From an uncultured Sulfurovum sp. (GTDB taxonomy: Bacteria; Campylobacterota; Campylobacteria; Campylobacterales; Sulfurovaceae), in NCBI GenBank assembly GCA_947313765.1, contig CAMZNQ010000068.1, positions 1-10,859 of the forward strand: DNA of 10,859 bases, written 5' to 3'. Each line of letters starts with the position of its first letter. Positions within the stretch are counted from its first letter, which is position 1. Shown here piece after piece: positions 5,996-10,859 of this stretch. Below the pieces are notes generated by a model. The model searched no databases and was not told the origin of the DNA. It saw nothing but the letters and a program-made list of their open reading frames with translations. The position numbers and the translations under genes are program-made.

Positions 5996-6442
5996 ATGGA
6001 ATATCTTTTACATGTAGACTTTTTAGGCATAAATAAACTCAATTATATTGATATTATTTTAGTATATCTAGTCTCTCTACCCATATTAATGGGTTTCTCT
6101 ATATATTTTGCAATATGTAGAAAATATGGATTACACTATTTTAGTCAAATTATACTATTTACATTAACACTATTTTCTCTATTGATATTTGATTATCAAA
6201 TTAATCTAGTAGGCTCTATGGGGTATAAACATCTATCTCTATTTATTGGTATTGAGATTTTTTTATCTATGTTACTTTTAATTATGTGGCTAATGATATT
6301 AGTTTTTGCATCAGCAGATAGACGGCGTAAAGCTTTACCTGGTTTATATAGTAAATCTCATAAAAAATCTGGAAAAAGAGTCTTTATAGTTATGCTTTTG
6401 ACTGTTGTTAATAGCATATATCTATATAAGAGTATATATTAA
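5996..6442 (+). CDS. Four-helix membrane protein, DUF420 family
   Basis: This small inner-membrane protein of 148 residues has four predicted helices at about 18-41, 46-66, 79-104 and 128-144. Histidines fall at His47, His79 and His122. The segment RRKALPGLYSKSHKKSGKR before the last helix is the conserved-looking feature and resembles the HR(R/K)xG motif of DUF420 proteins. In Staphylococcus aureus a DUF420 member (CtaM) is needed for an active haem-copper oxidase, so a role in respiratory-enzyme maturation is conceivable, but no oxidase or haem gene is nearby. AAGGAG five bases before the ATG gives a firm start; an ATG four bases earlier is out of frame and short. The gene is very AT-rich (11 of 60 GC at 6001-6060), partly because hydrophobic codons are T-rich. 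The DUF420 call rests on topology and motif recall. Confidence 0.6.
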   Translation: MEYLLHVDFLGINKLNYIDIILVYLVSLPILMGFSIYFAICRKYGLHYFSQIILFTLTLFSLLIFDYQINLVGSMGYKHLSLFIGIEIFLSMLLLIMWLMILVFASADRRRKALPGLYSKSHKKSGKRVFIVMLLTVVNSIYLYKSIY

Positions 6443-6484
6443 TTTTATAAGTTCTAAAATCAACAAATAAAGAAAGAAAACTTT

Positions 6485-7087
6485 TTGAAGCAGATTCATA
6501 CTGTAGGACATTCAATATATGAAATGGAATATTTTGTTTCATTATTAAAAATAAATAGCATAAATACTATTGTAGATGTGCGAAGTATACCTTATAGTAA
6601 ATTTGCTTCTCAATATAATAGGGAAACATTAAAGCATTACTTAAAAGCAAACAAAATATATTATATCTTTATGGGTGACTTATTGGGTGCAAGATATGAA
6701 GATAAAAGTTTATTATTTGATGATGGCAAAGTGAATTTTAAAAAAGTACAAGAGCTAAAATCTTTTCAAGATGGTATTACAAGATTAGATAAAGGTATTA
6801 CAAAAGGATATAATATATCTTTAATGTGTTCTGAAAAAGAAGCTTTTGATTGTCATAGATTTGGACTTGTATCTGAATTTTTAACAAAAAAATCAATAGA
6901 TGTAAATCATATCTATCCAGACAAGGTAGTTTCTCAAAAAATATTGGAACAACAACTTCTAAAGAAATATAATAAAAAACTTCCAAAAGCAGATTTATTT
7001 AATATGGAAATAACAGAAAAATTACGAATTCAATTAGCTTATAAATTAAGAAATAAAGATATTGCTTATAACTCAATAACAAAATAA
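6485..7087 (+). CDS. DUF488 family protein
   Basis: This 200-residue soluble protein belongs to DUF488, a widespread family without an established biochemical role. Its marks are TVGHS (6-10), IVDVRSIP (29-36) with Phe40, and the cysteine motifs MCSE (114-117) and CHR (123-125) that cluster in the presumed active site. The C-terminal 40 residues are Lys-rich and variable. The start is TTG at 6485, the only usual start codon after the upstream in-frame stop at 6455-6457; it begins right at the KQIHTVGHS core. There is no Shine-Dalgarno sequence, only purine-rich AAAGAAAG, so translation may be weak. It follows the DUF420 gene by 42 bases and may share its transcript. Base composition is lower in GC than the flanking genes (16 of 60 at 6661-6720, 11 of 60 at 6961-7020), which hints at later acquisition. 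The family is confident; the function is unknown. Confidence 0.85.
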   Translation: MKQIHTVGHSIYEMEYFVSLLKINSINTIVDVRSIPYSKFASQYNRETLKHYLKANKIYYIFMGDLLGARYEDKSLLFDDGKVNFKKVQELKSFQDGITRLDKGITKGYNISLMCSEKEAFDCHRFGLVSEFLTKKSIDVNHIYPDKVVSQKILEQQLLKKYNKKLPKADLFNMEITEKLRIQLAYKLRNKDIAYNSITK

Positions 7088-7129
7088 GGTTAAAGCTTTT
7101 ATTATAGGTAAATCCGATGAGATTATAAG

Positions 7130-7145
7130 CTATTTTTAAAAATAG
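7130..7145. repeat. Perfect 16-bp palindrome upstream of bcp
   Basis: CTATTTTTAAAAATAG is self-complementary end to end. It ends 20 bases before the bcp -10 element, where a dimeric regulator could bind. As RNA it would make only a 6-bp A/T-rich hairpin without a T tract, so an operator is likelier than a terminator. It does not match the Fur or PerR consensus as I know it. AT-rich DNA yields such palindromes by chance, so the call is tentative. Confidence 0.35.
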
Positions 7146-7162
7146 ATTAAAGAAGAAAAAAC

Positions 7163-7171
7163 TGCTATACT
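7163..7171 (+). promoter_or_regulatory. Extended -10 promoter for bcp
   Basis: TGCTATACT is an extended -10 (TG, one base, TATACT) that would start transcription near 7178, about 19 bases before the bcp ATG. The leader holds GAAGGA (7185-7190). No good -35 box is seen. The same TGNTATACT form lies before the DUF420 gene. Confidence 0.55.
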
Positions 7172-7196
7172 TTCAAAAAAATGAGAAGGATTAATT

Positions 7197-7667
7197 ATGT
7201 TAGAAATTGGTAATGTTGTACCAGCTTTTTGTCTAGCAAATCAAGATGAAGAGGAGATATGTTTTAGAGATATAAAGGGGCGATGGGCAGTAATATATTT
7301 CTATCCAAAAGATAATACCCCTGGATGCACAACAGAGGCTTGTGATTTTACAGAGGCTATGCCTGATTTCTCTAAATTAGAAGCTATTATTTTAGGTGTG
7401 AGTCCAGATAGCCCTAAAAAACATAGGAATTTCATAGAGAAGAAAAATTTGAAAATTACACTTTTAGCTGATGAAGATAAATCTCTATGTAAAAGTTTTG
7501 GAGTTTGGAAACCTAAAAAATTTATGGGTCGAGAGTATATGGGGGTTGTAAGAAGTACATTTATTATATCTCCAGATGGTAAAGTTGCTTATGGATGGGA
7601 AAAAGTTAGAGTTAAAAATCATGTAAATGAGGTAAAAGATAAGTTAATAGAGTTACAAGGGGTTTAA
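7197..7667 (+). CDS. bcp: Thiol peroxidase Bcp/PrxQ (peroxiredoxin)
   Basis: This 156-residue cytosolic peroxiredoxin reduces hydrogen peroxide and organic hydroperoxides using electrons from thioredoxin. The signature YPKDNTPGCTTEAC (36-49) contains the peroxidatic Cys44 with Thr41 and Pro42. Cys49, five residues later, is the resolving cysteine of atypical 2-Cys PrxQ enzymes. Arg119 in VVRSTFII completes the active site. Length and fold order are normal for Bcp. GAAGGA six bases upstream supports the ATG. It has its own extended -10 promoter, with a palindrome further upstream that might bind a regulator. It converges on mrcA with only 16 bases between stop codons and shares a hairpin there. 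Members of this family protect microaerophilic bacteria against oxygen stress. Confidence 0.95.
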   Translation: MLEIGNVVPAFCLANQDEEEICFRDIKGRWAVIYFYPKDNTPGCTTEACDFTEAMPDFSKLEAIILGVSPDSPKKHRNFIEKKNLKITLLADEDKSLCKSFGVWKPKKFMGREYMGVVRSTFIISPDGKVAYGWEKVRVKNHVNEVKDKLIELQGV

Positions 7668-7681
7668 CTCCTTGTATCTCT
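7649..7681. terminator. Bidirectional hairpin terminator between bcp and mrcA
   Basis: Bases 7649-7663 pair with 7667-7681 around a 3-base loop. That gives 13 Watson-Crick pairs and one G-T pair, interrupted by one T-T mismatch (7653/7677). The best core is TACAAGGGG pairing with CTCCTTGTA. The hairpin overlaps the end of bcp (stop 7665-7667) and finishes just before the mrcA stop. It is the most stable hairpin in the window and sits exactly where two transcripts converge. T tracts on both sides are short, so termination efficiency is uncertain. Confidence 0.7.
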
Positions 7682-7683
7682 TA

Positions 7684-9639
7684 TTAGAATAGGTCAAAAT
7701 CACTCTCTGGATTTGTTTCAGACTTTGTAGCAGTTGGTAGTGGAGATAGGTCGCTATATAACCCTGTTCTTACACCATTTACAGCATTATAGACACCTTG
7801 AGGTCTAGGAAACTTACGAGGCATATTTGGATATAGCTTATATAGTCTCTTCATGAAGTATGCAAAAGCAGGTGCTGAAGCTCCACCTCCTGTACCACCT
7901 CTTCCAATTGGTCTATTGTTATCTCTTCCTGTCCAAACAATAACCTCTTCTGATGGAGAGTATCCACAAAACCATGCATCTACATTTTTATTTGTTGTTC
8001 CTGTCTTTCCTGCAAGTTCAATCCCCTTAACTCTTGCATTTCTACCTGTTCCTCTTTTTACAATATCTTTTAAAATATCTGTCATTAGGTAGGCTTGTGG
8101 AGGAGTTGTAAAGTTGTTAATCTCTTTTGTTTGAGTCTTATATATAACAGCACCATTTCTTGCAACAACTTTAGATATTAATCTAGGTTCAAGCATATCC
8201 CCACCATTTGCAAATACGGAATATATTTGAGCCATCTTAACAGGACTTGCTCCAAGATTTCCAAGTGCAATAGACATATCTTGTGGTATGTGAGATAGAT
8301 TTAGCCCTTTAAGTTTCTCAAAAATACGGTTCACACCAATCTCTGTAACCAAATTAATAGTTGCAAGGTTACGTGAGTGAACTAAAGCTTCCCGAAGTTT
8401 GATAAAACCTACAAAATCACTCTCATAGTTTTTAGGTCGCCATATCTTACGTTTTCCATTGCTATAATATTGAAAAGTTCTAGCTACATCAGTTAACTCT
8501 GTAGCAGGATTATATCCCATATCTAAAGCAATTTGATAGATGAATGGTTTAAAGGCAGAACCTGGTTGACGAACCATCATTGTTGCACGATTAAAGGCAG
8601 ATTTCTTATAGTTAACTCCACCTACCATTGCTTTAATATTGCCTGTTTTGTTTTCAACAGCTAAAATAGCACCATTTAGCGTTGTCTTCTTTAGACTCTC
8701 TCGTTGTCTTTTTACAATCTTTTTATGTGCATAAGCTAGAGCTTTTCGTGCAATCTTTTGCTGTTCCATATCAATGGTAGTGTAGATTGTATAGCCACCT
8801 GTTTTAATATCTTTAAACTCTTTTTTTAATCGTCTAACTACTTCATCTGTAACGTATGGTGCAATATTTTGAGTAAGACTATCTTTATATACTTTAGGAG
8901 TCTCTTTTACTGCATCAATATACTCATCATGATTAATCCAACCCAATTTATTCATTCTAGCCAAAATAGTATCGGCACGGTTTAAAGATTTTTCATAGTT
9001 TCTAGTAGGTGCATAGGTACTTGGTGCTTTCATTAGCCCTGCTAAAATAGCTGACTCTTTAAGTGTTAGTTTGTCAAGCTCTTTTCTAAAATATCCTCTA
9101 CTAGCTGTTTTAACTCCATAATATCCATGACCAAAGAACATCTCATTTAGATAACGCTCTAAAATCTCCTCTTTTGTAAGTTCATTCTCTATTTTCATAG
9201 ACAAAATAGCCTCTTTAATCTTTCGGCTATAACTACGTTCATTAGTCAAAATTGTATTTTTTACAAGCTGTTGTGTTAGGGTACTTCCACCTTCTACTTT
9301 TCTACCAGCAGAGAAATTTTTAAGTGCAGCACGGATAATAGCATCTGGATTAACCCCATCATGTTCAAAAAAACGTGTGTCTTCAATAGCAACTAATGCC
9401 TCAATTAAATACCCTGGTATTTCACTATAGTTTGCATAGAGGCGATGTTTACCTTTAAAAATATAGGCAATTCTTTTACCTTTTGCATCTAAAATTGTTG
9501 ATGAAGTTTGAGGATTATAGTGAATAAGCTTATCTGCATCAAGCTTTATCTCATTGTAAGCATATATAAATGCTGCAAAGAGGGCAATAATAAAGATGAT
9601 GACTAAAACAATCGAACCTTTTATCAATCGGTTAACCAT
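7684..9639 (-). CDS. mrcA: Class A penicillin-binding protein 1A
   Basis: This inner-membrane, periplasm-facing enzyme of 651 residues polymerises lipid II into glycan strands and cross-links the peptides. Residues 8-28 form the single membrane anchor. The GT51 glycosyltransferase domain spans about 55-235, with catalytic Glu86 in AIEDTRFFEHDG, GGSTLTQQLVKN (117-128), the RKIKEAILSMKIE helix (139-151) and KEEILERYLNEMFFG (156-170). The transpeptidase domain (about 320-600) has the three penicillin-binding motifs: Ser361-x-x-Lys364 (PGSAFKPF), Ser422-Arg-Asn424 and Lys545-Thr-Gly547. The C-terminal extension is short, as is usual in Campylobacterota; E. coli PBP1a is about 200 residues longer. 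AAGGA eight bases before the ATG supports the start. It lies 34 bases downstream of bioF on the same strand, with a likely promoter of its own over the bioF stop, and converges on bcp. All catalytic residues are present, so it should be functional. Confidence 0.95.
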   Translation of the reverse strand: MVNRLIKGSIVLVIIFIIALFAAFIYAYNEIKLDADKLIHYNPQTSSTILDAKGKRIAYIFKGKHRLYANYSEIPGYLIEALVAIEDTRFFEHDGVNPDAIIRAALKNFSAGRKVEGGSTLTQQLVKNTILTNERSYSRKIKEAILSMKIENELTKEEILERYLNEMFFGHGYYGVKTASRGYFRKELDKLTLKESAILAGLMKAPSTYAPTRNYEKSLNRADTILARMNKLGWINHDEYIDAVKETPKVYKDSLTQNIAPYVTDEVVRRLKKEFKDIKTGGYTIYTTIDMEQQKIARKALAYAHKKIVKRQRESLKKTTLNGAILAVENKTGNIKAMVGGVNYKKSAFNRATMMVRQPGSAFKPFIYQIALDMGYNPATELTDVARTFQYYSNGKRKIWRPKNYESDFVGFIKLREALVHSRNLATINLVTEIGVNRIFEKLKGLNLSHIPQDMSIALGNLGASPVKMAQIYSVFANGGDMLEPRLISKVVARNGAVIYKTQTKEINNFTTPPQAYLMTDILKDIVKRGTGRNARVKGIELAGKTGTTNKNVDAWFCGYSPSEEVIVWTGRDNNRPIGRGGTGGGASAPAFAYFMKRLYKLYPNMPRKFPRPQGVYNAVNGVRTGLYSDLSPLPTATKSETNPESDFDLF

Positions 9640-9672
9640 ATACTATTTCCTTTTTTATTGAAATTTAGTATG

Positions 9673-9701
9673 ATTATATCGTAATTTTAACATTTTTACA
9701 A
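9673..9701 (-). promoter_or_regulatory. Promoter for mrcA overlapping the end of bioF
   Basis: The minus strand shows TTGTAA (9701-9696), a 17-base spacer and a perfect TATAAT (9678-9673), the best sigma-70-like pair in the window. The -10 hexamer covers the bioF stop codon. Transcription would start near 9666, giving a leader of about 27 bases. mrcA could thus be expressed apart from bioF. Confidence 0.5.
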
Positions 9702-10765
9702 AGTTCTAACAGGTTCTGTTTTGAACTTCCAACTCTTGGAATAACTCTTAAAATAGGTTGATTTACAGTAGGTTGGCGAATTGCTCCAATTAAAAATCCT
9801 CTCTCCATAAGCTCTTGCTGTTTTTTTATGGTTGATTCGTTTGATTTCATTGTAATAGTCAAAATAAGAGAATCTATCTCGATTCCTAATCTATCTTTGA
9901 TAATATCATACCTTTTTTCTATTTTTCTATAAAATTTTTGAGAATTTTTAGATACATGTAGTATGTTAACTAAGGCTAAAGCCGTATCAATCACAGAGGG
10001 AGCAGTAGAGTAGATAATAGGATTCCCTCGATTAATCAAAAAAGAGACAATTTGAGAAGAAGCTAAAATATAAGCTCCATAGCTTCCATAGGCTTTACCA
10101 AGCGTCCCCATCTTAATGTGTCGTTCATGTGGTTCTATGTTATAAAGTTCAAAAATCCCTAAAAGATTTTTCCCCACAACGCCTGAAGAGTGGGCTTCAT
10201 CGACTATTAATAGTGCTTCATACTCATCAGCAATCTTAAAAATATCTCTATGACATAAAGCTCCACTCATGGAGTAAACACCCTCAACAGCGATAATCTT
10301 TCGCCCAGTTCCTTTAAATCTTTTTAGCTTTTCCTCTAAATCTTGTGGGTCATTGTGTTTAAACTTAATAACCCTGTTGTTTAAAAGTCCTGTAGCCATC
10401 ATTCCACTTGCATGGTAATCTTCATCTATAAATAGCATATCGTTTTTACGAACCAAAGCCTCAATGAGTGCCATATTCGCTAAAAAACCAGAGCCTAATA
10501 CAATTCCCTCTTCAAAGCCATTGAGTTTTGCTAAAGTCTGCTCAAAACGTTCATGAATCTCATGATACCCATTAACCAACATACTCGCCTTTGGAGCATG
10601 GTTTTCATACTCATTAAGTAGCATTAGAGCTTTTTGAAGTTGCTTTTTATTATTGGCTAATCCCAAATAGTCATTGGAGGCAAAATCTATTAAGTTTCTG
10701 TCCCACACCTTTCTTTGGCGAAATCGGTTGGCTTTTTTTAGGGCTTTTAGTTCTTTTTGGTACAT
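9674..10765 (-). CDS. bioF: 8-amino-7-oxononanoate synthase
   Basis: This PLP-dependent alpha-oxoamine synthase of 363 residues condenses pimeloyl-ACP or -CoA with L-alanine in the first dedicated step of biotin ring assembly. It has FASNDYLGLA (28-37), the GSGFLANMALI motif (91-101), His118 stacking on PLP (DYHASG), VDEAHSSG (188-195) for the cofactor ring and hydroxyl, and the PLP lysine Lys224 in GTLGKAYGSYGAY. RQPTVNQPILRVIP (330-343) is the family's C-terminal signature. The ATG at 10765 is preferred because MYQKELKAL lines up with the start of Helicobacter pylori BioF as I recall it, and because the upstream gene stops one base before. An in-frame ATG at 10789 would add eight residues and overlap that gene by 23 bases. 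Neither start has a good ribosome site, which suggests coupling to the upstream gene. Other alpha-oxoamine synthases such as KBL are relatives, but BioF fits best. No other bio gene is present. Confidence 0.9.
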   Translation of the reverse strand: MYQKELKALKKANRFRQRKVWDRNLIDFASNDYLGLANNKKQLQKALMLLNEYENHAPKASMLVNGYHEIHERFEQTLAKLNGFEEGIVLGSGFLANMALIEALVRKNDMLFIDEDYHASGMMATGLLNNRVIKFKHNDPQDLEEKLKRFKGTGRKIIAVEGVYSMSGALCHRDIFKIADEYEALLIVDEAHSSGVVGKNLLGIFELYNIEPHERHIKMGTLGKAYGSYGAYILASSQIVSFLINRGNPIIYSTAPSVIDTALALVNILHVSKNSQKFYRKIEKRYDIIKDRLGIEIDSLILTITMKSNESTIKKQQELMERGFLIGAIRQPTVNQPILRVIPRVGSSKQNLLELCKNVKITI

Positions 10766-10766
10766 G

Positions 10767-10859
10767 TTAATCTTTATCTTTTGTCTCATAAAGCTTTAAC
10801 TCTTCAAGTTCCATCACGGCAAGGCTCATACGTTCGTACTCTTCAACCGATAAAATGAC
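10767..10859 (-). CDS. C-terminal fragment, possible Phd/YefM-type antitoxin
   Basis: A reading frame enters from the right edge and ends in TAA at 10769-10767, one base before the bioF ATG. Its last 30 codons include VILSVEEYERM and then a Glu/Leu/Lys-rich helix ending in TKDKD. The pattern of a hydrophobic strand, LS, then EEYE-R is what the C-terminal part of Phd/YefM antitoxins usually shows (the part leading into the toxin-binding tail). The codons are ordinary and the frame is open throughout, so it is very likely a real gene; the antitoxin identity is a guess from a short tail. Its tight junction with bioF implies one transcript. No toxin gene follows, so any partner would lie outside the window. 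Confidence 0.5.
   Translation of the reverse strand, partial: VILSVEEYERMSLAVMELEELKLYETKDKD

Noticed and set aside
6798..6986. Minus-strand ORF opposite the DUF488 gene
   Set aside because: Antisense to the conserved CSE and CHR motifs; low-complexity product rich in Ile, Leu and Tyr.
7094..7131. AGCTT/AAGCT inverted repeat as a terminator after the DUF488 gene
   Set aside because: Only five pairs with a 28-base loop; too weak to call.
7853..8092. Plus-strand ORF opposite mrcA
   Set aside because: Antisense to the KTG region of the transpeptidase domain; Pro-rich product explained by the Gly-rich codons on the other strand.

Overview
The window reads as ordinary chromosomal DNA of a Campylobacterota (epsilonproteobacterial) species. 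The evidence is the strongly AT-rich composition, T-rich promoters with good -10 hexamers but poor -35 boxes, the short single-chain forms of BioF and penicillin-binding protein 1A, a fused HisIE, and a branched-chain aminotransferase gene next to a single SPFH membrane protein gene. From memory, a similar ilvE/SPFH pairing, with bcp close by, occurs in Campylobacter jejuni. The genus cannot be fixed by eye; a Sulfurovum/Sulfurimonas-type relative would fit. No tRNA, rRNA, CRISPR array, transposase or phage gene is visible.

Layout. From 56 to 4301 everything is on the minus strand. A three-gene unit, ilvE (3387-4301), an SPFH/band-7 protein (2258-3376) and hisIE (1550-2215), is read right to left with gaps of 10 and 42 bases. 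It ends in an A/T-flanked hairpin at 1490-1523. Beyond that, a secreted SH3/NlpC-P60 peptidoglycan hydrolase (56-1387) has its own promoter and a TTG start. From 4466 to 7667 four genes are on the plus strand: an aldehyde dehydrogenase, a four-helix DUF420-type membrane protein, a DUF488 protein and the thiol peroxidase Bcp. From 7684 to the right end the minus strand carries penicillin-binding protein 1A (mrcA), bioF, and the C-terminal 30 codons of a gene that resembles a Phd/YefM antitoxin. The two transcription fronts meet at 7668-7683, where a long hairpin overlaps the bcp stop codon.

The genes are mostly housekeeping and do not form one pathway. IlvE (branched-chain amino acids), HisIE (histidine steps 2 and 3) and BioF (biotin precursor) are biosynthetic. 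NlpC/P60 and PBP1A cut and build peptidoglycan. Bcp removes peroxides. The aldehyde dehydrogenase has an undefined substrate. The least explained stretch is 5918-7196, which is clearly AT-richer than its flanks and holds the DUF420 and DUF488 genes. The non-coding DNA carries several well-formed inverted repeats. The most notable are a three-tier nested dyad in the ilvE/aldehyde dehydrogenase divergent region and a GC-rich hairpin between the SPFH gene and hisIE. I found no convincing undescribed multi-gene system; the points worth a second look are of modest size. No gene-free stretch exceeds 300 bases; the longest are 4302-4465 and 1388-1549.
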